Assembly: GCA_963978545.1 (NCBI GenBank)
Contig: OZ021722.1
Location: 7,965,401-8,029,400 of the forward strand
Reading direction: 5' to 3'
Length of the DNA: 64,000 nucleotides
Origin: Linyphia triangularis
Lineage: Eukaryota; Arthropoda; Arachnida; Araneae; Linyphiidae
Of the stretch, positions 37,823 through 53,000 are shown piece by piece. Under the pieces are notes generated by a model. That model was not told where the DNA came from and ran no database searches. It saw only the letters and a list, made by a program, of their open reading frames with translations. Each line of letters begins with the position of its first letter. The first letter of the stretch is position 1. Both the position numbers and the translations under genes were made by a program.

Positions 37823-40800
37823 CTATAAAAATATATCCAACTTAAAATCACGTTTTGAAAGCATTTGAGCCATTTTCTCGAAAATACAATTCCCATTTAA
37901 AACACATGGGGGACTTTTCAATGAATTATTGTTCAAAAAGTAAAATTTTCTAAATTTTTTCAAAGTTGAGACATTAAAGCTAATATGTAGGAGAATCTCC
38001 AATTCCAATTTTATAACACTAACTAAATAACAAGTGGGTCTAAAGTTGGTCCAAAAAAGGGTACTTTAAAAAAATTTCATTTTTGCTTTCCCCCATGTTA
38101 ATCGTATGGAAAGTTTCACATTTCTAAATTTTCAAAATTTTACAATATTTTTGTAACTAGGGTAACCGAAATCATTACCCGAATCGATTTCCACTTTCAA
38201 ATCGTCATTAAAGTGAAATTTTACTACTCAAAACCCAGTTACTGCAGAAAAAAAGTCGTTAAATCCCTTTGAAAATACATTAGCCTTGTCAATCCAAAGG
38301 CAAATTTCAAATTCTCAATATTCAAAATTGAACCTTAATTGGTTGCCTAGGATCATAAAAGTCATCACCAGATTTCATTCTAATCAAATAATTTGCTTAT
38401 GAAAGGGTACTTTAGCACACAAAATCGAAGTAATGCAAAGTAAAAATACGGCTTCAAAACAGTTCCTGAGCGCTTTTGTTTCAAAATTTCAACTTCTCAT
38501 ATACCTTATCAAAAATGATTTGTTTGCTAAATTTTGAACTTAGTTTGATTTATAAAGTGTTTTTGATTAAGAAAATGCAATTTGAAACAATTTGTTAAAA
38601 ATGAAATTTTCCATTCAATACCCTCGAAAGTGAAAAATTTCACGATTTTTAAAAAATGGAATTTTTTTATTTTTAGAATACTGTTTTTTTATTTAAAATT
38701 TGGTACAAGAATGCCTATAAAAATATATCCAACTTAAAATCACGTTTTGAAAGCATTTGAGCCATTTTCTCGAAAATACAATTCCCATTTAAAACACATG
38801 GGGGACTTTTCAATGAATTATTGTTCAAAAAGTAAAATTTTCTAAATTTTTTCAAAGTTGAAAAATTAAAGCTAATATAAATGAGAATCTCCAATTCCAA
38901 TTTTATAACACTCACTTAATAACAAGTGGGTCTAAAGTTGGTCCAAAAAAGGGCACTTTCAAAAAATTTCATTTTTGCTTTCCCCCATGTTAATCGTATG
39001 GAAAGTTTCACATTTCTAAATTTTCAAAATTTTACAATCTTTTTGCAACTAGAGTAACCAAAATCATCACCCGAATCGATTTGCACGTTTAAATCGTCAT
39101 TAAAGTGAAATTTTACTACTCAAAACTAAGTTACTGCACAAAAAAAGTCGTTAAATCCCTTTGAAAATACATTAGCCTTGTCAATCCTAAGACAAATTTC
39201 AAATTCTCAATTTTCAAAATTGAACCTTAATTGGTTGCCTAGGATCATAAAAGTCATCACCAGATTTCATTCTAATCAAATAATTTGCTTATGAAATGGT
39301 ACTTTAGCACACAAAATCGAAGTAATGCAAAGTAAAAATACGGCTTCAAAACAGTTCCTGAGCGCTTTCGTTTCAAAATTTCAACTTCTCACATACGTTA
39401 TCAAAAAAATTTGTTTATGAAATTTTGAACTTAGTTTGATTTATAAAGTGTTTTTGATAAAAAAAATGCAATTTGAAACAATTTGTTAAAAATGAAATTT
39501 TCCATTCAATTCCATCGAAAGTGAAAAATTTCACGATTTTTAAAAAATGGAATTTTTGATTTTTAGAATACTGCTTTTGTATTTCAAATTTGGTACAAGA
39601 ATGCCTATAAAAATATATCCAACTTAAAATCACACTTTGAAAGCATTTGAGCCATTTTCTCGAAAATACAATTCCCCTTTAAAACACAAGGGGGACTTTT
39701 CAATGAATTATTGTCCAAAAAGTAAAATTTTCTAAATTTTTTCCCATTTGAGAAATTGAAGCTAATATGTAGGAGAATCTCCAATTCCAATTTTATAACA
39801 CTAACTAAATAACAAGTGGGTCTAAAGTTGTTTCAAAAAAGGGTACTTTAAAAAAATTTCATTTTTGCTTTCCCCCATGTTAATCGTATGGAAAGTTTCA
39901 CATTTCTAAATTTTCAAAATTTTACAATATTTTTGTAACTAGGGTAACCGAAATAATTACCCGAATCGATTTCCACTTTCAAATCGTATTTAAAGTGAAA
40001 TTTTACTACTCAAAACCCAGTTACTGCAGAAAAAAAGTCGTTAAATCAATTTGAAAATACATTAGCCTTGTCAATCCTAAGGCAAATTTCAAATTCTCAA
40101 TATTCAAAATTGAACCTTAATTGGTTGCCTAGGATCATAAAAGTCATCACCAGATTTCATTCTAATCAAATAATTTGCTTATGAAAGGTTACTTTAGCAC
40201 ACAAAATCGAAGTAATGCAAAGTAAAAATACGGCTTCAAAACAGTTCCTGAGCGCTTTTGTTTCAAAATTTCAACTTCTCATATACCTTATCAAAAATGA
40301 TTTGTTTGCTAAATTTTGAACTTAGTTTGATTTAAAAAGTGTTTTTGATTAAGAAAATGCAATTTGAAACAATTTGTTAAAAATGAAATTTTCCATTCAA
40401 TACCCTCGAAAGTGAAAAATTTCACGATTTTTAAAAAATGGAATTTTTGATTTTTAGAATACTGTTTTTTTATTTAAAATTTGGTACAAGAATGCCTATA
40501 AAAATATATCCAACTTAAAATCACGTTTTGAAAGCATTTGAGCCATTTTCTCGAAAATACAATTCCCCTTTAAAACACAAGGGGGACTTTTCAATGAATT
40601 ATTGTCCAAAAAGTAAAATTTTCTAAATTTTTTCCCATTTGAGAAATTGAAGCTAATATGTAGGAGAATCTCCAATTCCAATTTTATAACACTAACTAAA
40701 TAACAAGTGGGTCTAAAGTTGGTCCAAAAAAGGGTACTTTAAAAAAAATTCATTTTTGCTTTCCCCCATGTTAATCGTATGGAAAGTTTCACATTTCTAA

Positions 40801-41860
40801 ATTTTCAAAATTTTACAATCTTTTTGCAACTAGGGTAACCAAAATCATCACCCGAATCGATTTGCACGTTTAAATCGTCATTAAAGTGAAATTTTACTAC
40901 TCAAAACTAAGTTACTGCACAAAAAAAGTCGTTAAATCCCTTTGAAAATACATTAGCCTTGTCAATCCTAAGACAAATTTCAAATTCTCAATTTTCAAAA
41001 TTGAACCTTAATTGGTTGCCTAGGATCATAAAAGTCATCACCAGATTTCATTCTAATCAAATAATTTGCTTATGAAATGGTACTTTAGCACACAAAATCG
41101 AAGTAATGCAAAGTAAAAATACGGCTTCAAAACAGTTCCTGAGCGCTTTTGTTTCAAAATTTCAACTTCTCATATACCTTATCAAAAATTATTTGTTTGC
41201 TAAATTTTGAACTTAGTTTGATTTATAAAGTGTTTTTGATTAAGAAAATGCAATTTGAAACAATTTGTGAAGAATGAAATTTTCCATTCAATACCCTCGA
41301 AAGTGAAAAATTTCACGATTTTTAAAAAATGGAATTTTTGATTTTTAGAATACTGTTTTTTTATTTAAAATTTGGTACAAGAATGCCTATAAAAAATATA
41401 TCCAACTTAAAATCACGTTTTGAAAGCATTTGAGCCATTTTCTCGAAAATACAATTCCCATTTAAAACACATGGGGGACTTTTCAATGAATTATTGTTCA
41501 AATAGTAAAATTTTCTAAATTTTTTCAAAGTTAAGACCTTAAAGCTAATATTAATGAGAATCTCCAATTCCAATTTTGTAACACTCACTAAATAACAAGT
41601 GGGTCTAAAGTTGGTCCAAAAATGGGCACTTTCAAAAAATTTCATTTTTGCTTTCCCCCATGTTAATCGTATGGAAAGTTTCACATTTCTAAATTTTCAA
41701 AATTTTACAATCTTTTTGCAACTAGGGTAACCAAAATCATCACCCGAATCGATTTGCACGTTTAAATCGTCATTAAAGTGAAATTTTACTACTCAAAACT
41801 AAGTTAATGCACAAAAAAAGTCGTTAAATCCCTTTGAAAATACATTAGCCTTGTCAATCC
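37390..41860. repeat. Duplicated 4.5-kb block h-g-D-D-e, copy 1
   Basis: Units 43-47 (37823, 38715, 39605, 40496, 41387) recur at 59216, 60108, 60998, 61889 and 62780, a constant offset of 21,393 bp (24 units). Shared private marks include aatccaaagg (38291 and 59684) and ggaattttttta. Differences are few: cactcacttaat near 38913 and gttaagacctt near 41532 are seen only in this copy. Ends are approximate. Similarity falls off near aaattcctttg (37373) on the left and cctaagacaaattt (about 41860) on the right. Confidence 0.82.
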
Positions 41861-44060
41861 TAAGACAAATTTCAAATTCTCAATTTTCAAAATTGAACCT
41901 TAATTGGTTGCCTAGGATCATAAAAGTCATCACCCGATTTCATTCTGATCAAATAATTTGCTTATAAAATGGTACTTTAGCACACAAAATCGAAGTAATG
42001 CAAAGTAAAAATACGGCTTCAAAACAGTTCCTGAGCGCTTTCGTTTCAAAATTTCAACTTCTCACATACCTTATCAAAAAAATTTGTTTATGAAATTTTG
42101 AACTTAGTTTGATTTATAAAGTGTTTTTGATAAAAAAAAATGCAATTTGAAACAATTTGTTAAAAATGAAATTTTCCATTCAATTCCATCGAAAGTGAAA
42201 AATTTCACGATTTTTAAAAAATGGAATTTTTGATTTTTAGAATACTGCTTTTTTATTTCAAATTTGGTACAAGAATGCCTATAAAAATATATCCAACTTA
42301 AAATCACACTTTGAAAGCATTTGAGCCATTTTCTCGAAAATACAATTCCCCTTTAAAACACAAGGGGGACTTTTCAATGAATTATTGTCCAAAAAGTAAA
42401 ATTTTCTAAATTTTTTCCCATTTGAGAAATTGAAGCTAATATGTAGGAGAATCTCCAATTCCAATTTTATAACACTAACTAAATAACAAGTGGGTCTAAA
42501 GTTGGTCCAAAAAAGGGTACTTTAAAAAAAATTCATTTTTGCTTTCCCCCATGTTAATCGTATGGAAAGTTTCACATTTCTAAATTTTCAAAATTTTACA
42601 ATCTTTTTGCAACTAGGGTAACCAAAATCATCACCCGAATCGATTTGCACGTTTAAATCGTCATTAAAGTGAAATTTTACTACTCAAAACTAAGTTACTG
42701 CACAAAAAAAGTCGTTAAATCCCTTTGAAAATACATTAGCCTTGTCAATCCTAAGACAAATTTCAAATTCTCAATTTTCAAAATTGAACCTTAATTGGTT
42801 GCCTAGGATCATAAAAGTCATCACCAGATTTCATTCTAATCAAATAATTTGCTTATGAAATGGTACTTTAGCACACAAAATCGAAGTAATGCAAAGTAAA
42901 AATACGGCTTCAAAACAGTTCCTGAGCGCTTTTGTTTCAAAATTTCAACTTCTCATATACCTTATCAAAAATTATTTGTTTGCTAAATTTTGAACTTAGT
43001 TTGATTTATAAAGTGTTTTTGATTAAGAAAATGCAATTTGAAACAATTTGTGAAGAATGAAATTTTCCATTCAATACCCTCGAAAGTGAAAAATTTCACG
43101 ATTTTTAAAAAATGGAATTTTTGATTTTTAGAATACTGTTTTTTTATTTAAAATTTGGTACAAGAATGCCTATAAAAAATATATCCAACTTAAAATCACG
43201 TTTTGAAAGCATTTGAGCCATTTTCTCGAAAATACAATTCCCATTTAAAACACATGGGGGACTTTTCAATGAATTATTGTTCAAATAGTAAAATTTTCTA
43301 AATTTTTTCAAAGTTAAGACATTAAAGCTAATATTAATGAGAATCTCCAATTCCAATTTTGTAACACTCACTAAATAACAAGTGGGTCTAAAGTTGGTCC
43401 AAAAATGGGCACTTTCAAAAAATTTCATTTTTGCTTTCCCCCATGTTAATCGTATGGAAAGTTTCACATTTCTAAATTTTCAAAATTTTACAATATTTAT
43501 GTAACTAGGGTAACCGAAATCATTACCCGAATCGATTTCCACTTTCAAATCGTCATTAAAGTGAAATTTTACTACTCAAAACCCAGTTACTGCAGAAAAA
43601 AAGTCGTTAAATCCCTTTGAAAATACATTAGCCTTGTCAATCCTAAGGCAAATTTCATATTCTCAATATTCAAAATTGAACCTTAATTGGTTGCCTAGGA
43701 TCATAAAAGTCATCACCAGATTTCATTCTAATCAAATAATTTGCTTATGAAATGGTACTTTAGCACACAAAATCGAAGTAATGCAAAGTAAAAATACGGC
43801 TTCAAAACAGTTCCTGAGCGCTTTCGTTTCAAAATTTCAACTTTTCACATACCTTATCAAAAAAATTTGTTTATGAAATTTTCAACTTAGTTTGATTTAT
43901 AAAGTGTTTTTGATAAAAAAAATGCAATTTGAAACAATTTGTTAAAAATGAAATTTTCCATTCAATTCCATCGAAAGTGAAAAATTTCACGATTTTTAAA
44001 AAATGGAATTTTTGATTTTTAGAATACTGCTTTTTTATTTCAAATTTGGTACAAGAATGC
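41861..44060. repeat. Satellite units 48-49 (D-e) between larger blocks
   Basis: Anchors are 42279 and 43170. Unit 48 is D-class and preceded by a one-base-longer A run (gataaaaaaaaatgc near 42130). Unit 49 is e-class, with ttgtgaagaatg before it, and switches to the diverged right end (aatatttatgtaac, cagttactgcag). The stretch after about 43.7 kb already belongs to the 11-unit higher-order repeat. Confidence 0.8.
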
Positions 44061-47000
44061 CTATAAAAATATATCCAACTTAAAATCACACTTTGAAAGC
44101 ATTTGAGCCATTTTCTCGAAAATACAATTCCCCTTTAAAACACAAGGGGGACTTTTCAATGAATTATTGTCCAAAAAGTAAAATTTTCTAAATTTTTTCC
44201 CATTTGAGAAATTGAAGCTAATATGTAGGAGAATCTCCAATTCCAATTTTATAACACTAACTAAATAACAAGTGGGTCTAAAGTTGGTCCAAAAAAGGGT
44301 ACTTTCAAAAAATTTCATTTTTGCTTTCCCCCATGTTAATCGTATGGAAAGTTTCACATTTCTAAATTTTCAAAATTTTACAATATTTATGTAACTAGGG
44401 TAACCGAAATCATTACCCGAATCGATTTCCACTTTCAAATCGTCATTAAAGTGAAATTTTACTACTCAAAACCCAGTTACTGCAGAAAAAAAGTCGTTAA
44501 ATCCCTTTGAAAATACATTAGCCTTGTCAATCCTAAGGCAAATTTCATATTCTCAATATTCAAAATTGAACCTTAATTGGTTGCCTAGGATCATAAAAGT
44601 CATCACCAGATTTCCATTCTAATCAAATAATTTGCTTATGAAAGGGTACTTTAGCACACAAAATCGAAGTAATGCAAAGTAAAAATACGGCTTCAAAACA
44701 GTTCCTGAGCGCTTTTGTTTCAAAATTTCAACTTCTCATATACCTTATCAAAAATGATTTGTTTGCTAAATTTTGAACTTAGTTTGATTTATAAAGTGTT
44801 TTTGATTAAGAAAATGCAATTTGAAACAATTTGTTAAAAATGAAATTTTCCATTCAATACCCTCGAAAGTGAAAAATTTCACGATTTTTAAAAAATGGAA
44901 TTTTTGATTTTTAGAATACTGTTTTTTTATTTAAAATTTGGTACAAGAATGCCTATAAAAATATATCCAACTTAAAATCACGTTTTGAAAGCATTTGAGC
45001 CATTTTCTCGAAAATACAATTCCCATTTAAAACACATGGGGGACTTTTCAATGAATTATTGTTCAGAAAGTAAAATTTTCTAAATTTTTTCAAAGTTGAG
45101 AAATTAAAGCTAATATAAATGAGAATCTCCAATTCCAATTTTATAACACTCACTAAATAACAAGTGGGTCTAAAGTTGGTCCAAAAAAGGGCACTTTCAA
45201 AAAATTTCATTTTTGCTTTCCCACATGTTAATCGTATGGAAAGTTTCACATTTCTAAATTTTCAAAATTTTACAATATTTATGTAACTAGGGTAACCGAA
45301 ATCATTACCCGAATCGATTTCCACTTTCAAATCGTATTTAAAGTGAAATTTTACTACTCAAAACTAAGTTACTGCACAAAAAAAGTCGTTAAATCCCTTT
45401 GAAAATACATTAGCCTTGTCAATCCTAAGGCAAATTTCATATTCTCAATATTCAAAATTGAACCTTAATTGGTTGCCTAGGATCATAAAAGTCATCACCA
45501 GATTTCCATTCTAATCAAATAATTTGCTTATGAAAGGGTACTTTAGCACACAAAATCGAAGTAATGCAAAGTAAAAATACGGCTTCAAAACAGTTCCTGA
45601 GCGCTTTTGTTTCAAAATTTCAACTTCTCATATACCTTATCAAAAATGATTTGTTTGCTAAATTTTGAACTTAGTTTGATTTATAAAGTGTTTTTGATTA
45701 AGAAAATGCAATTTGAAACAATTTGTTAAAAATGAAATTTTCCATTCAATACCCTCGAAAGTGAAAAATTTCACGATTTTTAAAAAATGGAATTTTTGAT
45801 TTTTAGAATACTGTTTTTTTATTTAAAATTTGGTACAAGAATGCCTATAAAAATATATCCAACTTAAAATCACGTTTTGAAAGCATTTGAGCCATTTTCT
45901 CGAAAATACAATTCCCCTTTAAAACACAAGGGGGACTTTTCAATGAATTATTGTCCAAAAAGTAAAATTTTCTAAATTTTTTCCCATTTGAGAAATTGAA
46001 GCTAATATGTAGGAGAATCTCCAATTCCAATTTTATAACACTAACTAAATAACAAGTGGGTCTAAAGTTGGTCCAAAAAAGGGTACTTTAAAAAAAAATC
46101 ATTTTTGCTTTCCCCCATGTTAATCGTATGGAAAGTTTCACATTTCTAAATTTTCAAAATTTTACAATCTTTTTGCAACTAGGGTAACCAAAATCATCAC
46201 CCGAATCGATTTGCACGTTTAAATCGTCATTAAAGTGAAATTTTACTACTCAAAACTAAGTTACTGCACAAAAAAAGTCGTTAAATCCCTTTGAAAATAC
46301 ATTAGCCTTGTCAATCCTAAGACAAATTTCAAATTCTCAATTTTCAAAATTGAACCTTAATTGGTTGCCTAGGATCATAAAAGTCATCACCAGATTTCAT
46401 TCTAATCAAATAATTTGCTTATGAAATGGTACTTTAGCACACAAAATCGAAGCAATGCAAAGTAAAAATACGGCTTCAAAACAGTTCCTGAGCGCTTTTG
46501 TTTCAAAATTTCAACTTCTCATATACCTTATCAAAAATTATTTGTTTGCTAAATTTTGAACTTAGTTTGATTTATAAAGTGTTTTTGATTAAGAAAATGC
46601 AATTTGAAACAATTTGTTAAAAATGAAATTTTCCATTCAATTCCATCGAAAGTGAAAAATTTCACGATTTTTAAAAAATGGAATTTTTGATTTTTAGAAT
46701 ACTGCTTTTTTATTTCAAATTTGGTACAAGAATGCCTATAAAAATATATCCAACTTAAAATCACACTTTGAAAGCATTTGAGCCATTTTCTCGAAAATAC
46801 AATTCCCCTTTAAAACACAAGGGGGACTTTTCAATGAATTATTGTCCAAAAAGTAAAATTTTCTAAATTTTTTCCCATTTGAGAAATTGAAGCTAATATG
46901 TAGGAGAATCTCCAATTCCAATTTTATAACACTAACTAAATAACAAGTGGGTCTAAAGTTGGTCCAAAAAAGGGTACTTTAAAAAAAATTCATTTTTGCT

Positions 47001-50000
47001 TTCCCCCATGTTAATCGTATGGAAAGTTTCACATTTCTAAATTTTCAAAATTTTACAATCTTTTTGCAACTAGGGTAACCAAAATCATCACCCGAATCGA
47101 TTTGCACGTTTAAATCGTCATTAAAGTGAAATTTTACTACTCAAAACTAAGTTACTGCACAAAAAAAGTCGTTAAATCCCTTTGAAAATACATTAGCCTT
47201 GTCAATCCTAAGACAAATTTCAAATTCTCAATTTTCAAAATTGAACCTTAATTGGTTGCCTAGGATCATAAAAGTCATCACCAGATTTCATTCTAATCAA
47301 ATAATTTGCTTATGAAATGGTACTTTAGCACACAAAATCGAAGTAATGCAAAGTAAAAATACGGCTTCAAAACAGTTCCTGAGCGCTTTTGTTTCAAAAT
47401 TTCAACTTCTCATATACCTTATCAAAAATGATTTGTTTGCTAAATTTTGAACTTAGTTTGATTTATAAAGTGTTTTTGATTAAGAAAATGCAATTTGAAA
47501 CAATTTGTTAAAAATGAAATTTTCCATTCAATACCCTCGAAAGTGAAAAATTTCACGATTTTTAAAAAATGGAATTTTTGATTTTTAGAATACTGTTTTT
47601 TTATTTAAAATTTGGTACAAGAATGCCTATAAAAATATATCCAACTTAAAATCACGTTTTGAAAGCATTTGAGCCATTTTCTCGAAAATACAATTCCCAT
47701 TTAAAACACATGGGGGACTTTTCAATGAATTATTGTTCAGAAAGTAAAATTTTCTAAATTTTTTCAAAGTTGAGAAATTAAAGCTAATATAAATGAGAAT
47801 CTCCAATTCCAATTTTATAACACTCACTAAATAACAAGTGGGTCTAAAGTTGGTCCAAAAAAGGGCACTTTCAAAAAATTTCATTTTTGCTTTCCCACAT
47901 GTTAATCGTATGGAAAGTTTCACATTTCTAAATTTTCAAAATTTTACAATATTTATGTAACTAGGGTAACCGAAATCATTACCCGAATCGATTTCCACTT
48001 TCAAATCGTATTTAAAGTGAAATTTTACTACTCAAAACTAAGTTACTGCACAAAAAAAGTCGTTAAATCCCTTTGAAAATACATTAGCCTTGTCAATCCT
48101 AAGGCAAATTTCATATTCTCAATATTCAAAATTGAACCTTAATTGGTTGCCTAGGATCATAAAAGTCATCACCAGATTTCCATTCTAATCAAATAATTTG
48201 CTTATGAAAGGGTACTTTAGCACACAAAATCGAAGTAATGCAAAGTAAAAATACGGCTTCAAAACAGTTCCTGAGCGCTTTTGTTTCAAAATTTCAACTT
48301 CTCATATACCTTATCAAAAATGATTTGTTTGCTAAATTTTGAACTTAGTTTGATTTATAAAGTGTTTTTGATTAAGAAAATGCAATTTGAAACAATTTGT
48401 TAAAAATGAAATTTTCCATTCAATACCCTCGAAAGTGAAAAATTTCACGATTTTTAAAAAATGGAATTTTTGATTTTTAGAATACTGTTTTTTTATTTAA
48501 AATTTGGTACAAGAATGCCTATAAAAATATATCCAACTTAAAATCACGTTTTGAAAGCATTTGAGCCATTTTCTCGAAAATACAATTCCCCTTTAAAACA
48601 CAAGGGGGACTTTTCAATGAATTATTGTCCAAAAAGTAAAATTTTCTAAATTTTTTCCCATTTGAGAAATTGAAGCTAATATGTAGGAGAATCTCCAATT
48701 CCAATTTTATAACACTAACTAAATAACAAGTGGGTCTAAAGTTGGTCCAAAAAAGGGTACTTTAAAAAAAATTCATTTTTGCTTTCCCCCATGTTAATCG
48801 TATGGAAAGTTTCACATTTCTAAATTTTCAAAATTTTACAATCTTTTTGCAACTAGGGTAACCAAAATCATCACCCGAATCGATTTGCACGTTTAAATCG
48901 TCATTAAAGTGAAATTTTACTACTCAAAACTAAGTTACTGCACAAAAAAAGTCGTTAAATCCCTTTGAAAATACATTAGCCTTGTCAATCCTAAGACAAA
49001 TTTCAAATTCTCAATTTTCAAAATTGAACCTTAATTGGTTGCCTAGGATCATAAAAGTCATCACCAGATTTCATTCTAATCAAATAATTTGCTTATGAAA
49101 TGGTACTTTAGCACACAAAATCGAAGCAATGCAAAGTAAAAATACGGCTTCAAAACAGTTCCTGAGCGCTTTTGTTTCAAAATTTCAACTTCTCATATAC
49201 CTTATCAAAAATTATTTGTTTGCTAAATTTTGAACTTAGTTTGATTTATAAAGTGTTTTTGATTAAGAAAATGCAATTTGAAACAATTTGTTAAAAATGA
49301 AATTTTCCATTCAATTCCATCGAAAGTGAAAAATTTCACGATTTTTAAAAAATGGAATTTTTGATTTTTAGAATACTGCTTTTTTATTTCAAATTTGGTA
49401 CAAGAATGCCTATAAAAATATATCCAACTTAAAATCACACTTTGAAAGCATTTGAGCCATTTTCTCGAAAATACAATTCCCCTTTAAAACACAAGGGGGA
49501 CTTTTCAATGAATTATTGTCCAAAAAGTAAAATTTTCTAAATTTTTTCCCATTTGAGAAATTGAAGCTAATATGTAGGAGAATCTCCAATTCCAATTTTA
49601 TAACACTAACTAAATAACAAGTGGGTCTAAAGTTGGTCCAAAAAAGGGTACTTTAAAAAAAATTCATTTTTGCTTTCCCCCATGTTAATCGTATGGAAAG
49701 TTTCACATTTCTAAATTTTCAAAATTTTACAATCTTTTTGCAACTAGGGTAACCAAAATCATCACCCGAATCGATTTGCACGTTTAAATCGTCATTAAAG
49801 TGAAATTTTACTACTCAAAACTAAGTTACTGCACAAAAAAAGTCGTTAAATCCCTTTGAAAATACATTAGCCTTGTCAATCCTAAGACAAATTTCAAATT
49901 CTCAATTTTCAAAATTGAACCTTAATTGGTTGCCTAGGATCATAAAAGTCATCACCAGATTTCATTCTAATCAAATAATTTGCTTATGAAATGGTACTTT

Positions 50001-53000
50001 AGCACACAAAATCGAAGTAATGCAAAGTAAAAATACGGCTTCAAAACAGTTCCTGAGCGCTTTTGTTTCAAAATTTCAACTTCTCATATACCTTATCAAA
50101 AATGATTTGTTTGCTAAATTTTGAACTTAGTTTGATTTATAAAGTGTTTTTGATTAAGAAAATGCAATTTGAAACAATTTGTTAAAAATGAAATTTTCCA
50201 TTCAATACCCTCGAAAGTGAAAAATTTCACGATTTTTAAAAAATGGAATTTTTGATTTTTAGAATACTGTTTTTTTATTTCAAATTTGGTACAAGAATGC
50301 CTATAAAAATATATCCAACTTAAAATCACGTTTTGAAAGCATTTGAGCCATTTTCTCGAAAATACAATTCCCATTTAAAACACATGGGGGACTTTTCAAT
50401 GAATTATTGTTCAAAAAGTAAAATTTTCTAAATTTTTTCAAAGTTGAGACATTAAAGCTAATATGTAGGAGAATCTCCAATTCCAATTTTATAACACTAA
50501 CTAAATAACAAGTGGGTCTAAAGTTGGTCCAAAAAAGGGTACTTTAAAAAAATTTCATTTTTGCTTTCCCCCATGTTAATCGTATGGAAAGTTTCACATT
50601 TCTAAATTTTCAAAATTTTACAATATTTTTGTAACTAGGGTAACCGAAATCATTACCCGAATCGATTTCCACTTTCAAATCGTCATTAAAGTGAAATTTT
50701 ACTACTCAAAACCCAGTTACTGCAGAAAAAAAGTCGTTAAATCCCTTTGAAAATACATTAGCCTTGTCAATCCAAAGGCAAATTTCAAATTCTCAATATT
50801 CAAAATTGAACCTTAATTGGTTGCCTAGGATCATAAAAGTCATCACCAGATTTCATTCTAATCAAATAATTTGCTTATGAAAGGGTACTTTAGCACACAA
50901 AATCGAAGTAATGCAAAGTAAAAATACGGCTTCAAAACAGTTCCTGAGCGCTTTTGTTTCAAAATTTCAACTTCTCATATACCTTATCAAAAATGATTTG
51001 TTTGCTAAATTTTGAACTTAGTTTGATTTATAAAGTGTTTTTGATTAAGAAAATGCAATTTGAAACAATTTGTTAAAAATGAAATTTTCCATTCAATACC
51101 CTCGAAAGTGAAAAATTTCACGATTTTTAAAAAATGGAATTTTTTTATTTTTAGAATACTGTTTTTTTATTTAAAATTTGGTACAAGAATGCCTATAAAA
51201 ATATATCCAACTTAAAATCACGTTTTGAAAGCATTTGAGCCATTTTCTCGAAAATACAATTCCCATTTAAAACACATGGGGGACTTTTCAATGAATTATT
51301 GTTCAAAAAGTAAAATTTTCTAAATTTTTTCAAAGTTGAAAAATTAAAGCTAATATAAATGAGAATCTCCAATTCCAATTTTATAACACTCACTAAATAA
51401 CAAGTGGGTCTAAAGTTGGTCCAAAAAAGGGCACTTTCAAAAAATTTCATTTTTGCTTTCCCCCATGTTAATCGTATGGAAAGTTTCACATTTCTAAATT
51501 TTCAAAATTTTACAATCTTTTTGCAACTAGAGTAACCAAAATCATCACCCGAATCGATTTGCACGTTTAAATCGTCATTAAAGTGAAATTTTACTACTCA
51601 AAACTAAGTTACTGCACAAAAAAAGTCGTTAAATCCCTTTGAAAATACATTAGCCTTGTCAATCCTAAGACAAATTTCAAATTCTCAATTTTCAAAATTG
51701 AACCTTAATTGGTTGCCTAGGATCATAAAAGTCATCACCAGATTTCATTCTAATCAAATAATTTGCTTATGAAATGGTACTTTAGCACACAAAATCGAAG
51801 TAATGCAAAGTAAAAATACGGCTTCAAAACAGTTCCTGAGCGCTTTTGTTTCAAAATTTCAACTTCTCATATACCTTATCAAAAATTATTTGTTTGCTAA
51901 ATTTTGAACTTAGTTTGATTTATAAAGTGTTTTTGATTAAGAAAATGCAATTTGAAACAATTTGTGAAGAATGAAATTTTCCATTCAATACCCTCGAAAG
52001 TGAAAAATTTCACGATTTTTAAAAAATGGAATTTTTGATTTTTAGAATACTGTTTTTTTATTTAAAATTTGGTACAAGAATGCCTATAAAAAATATATCC
52101 AACTTAAAATCACGTTTTGAAAGCATTTGAGCCATTTTCTCGAAAATACAATTCCCATTTAAAACACATGGGGGACTTTTCAATGAATTATTGTTCAAAT
52201 AGTAAAATTTTCTAAATTTTTTCAAAGTTAAGACATTAAAGCTAATATTAATGAGAATCTCCAATTCCAATTTTGTAACACTCACTAAATAACAAGTGGG
52301 TCTAAAGTTGGTCCAAAAATGGGCACTTTCAAAAAATTTCATTTTTGCTTTCCCCCATGTTAATCGTATGGAAAGTTTCACATTTCTAAATTTTCAAAAT
52401 TTTACAATATTTATGTAACTAGGGTAACCGAAATCATTACCCGAATCGATTTCCACTTTCAAATCGTCATTAAAGTGAAATTTTACTACTCAAAACCCAG
52501 TTACTGCAGAAAAAAAGTCGTTAAATCCCTTTGAAAATACATTAGCCTTGTCAATCCTAAGGCAAATTTCATATTCTCAATATTCAAAATTGAACCTTAA
52601 TTGGTTGCCTAGGATCATAAAAGTCATCACCAGATTTCCATTCTAATCAAATAATTTGCTTATGAAAGGGTACTTTTGCACACAAAATCGAAGTAATGCA
52701 AAGTAAAAATACGGCTTCAAAACAGTTCCTGAGCGCTTTTGTTTCAAAATTTCAACTTCTCATATACCTTATCAAAAATGATTTGTTTGCTAAATTTTGA
52801 ACTTAGTTTGATTTATAAAGTGTTTTTGATTAAGAAAATGCAATTTGAAACAATTTGTTAAAAATGAAATTTTCCATTCAATACCCTCGAAAGTGAAAAA
52901 TTTCACGATTTTTAAAAAATGGAATTTTTGATTTTTAGAATACTGTTTTTTTATTTCAAATTTGGTACAAGAATGCCTATAAAAATATATCCAACTTAAA

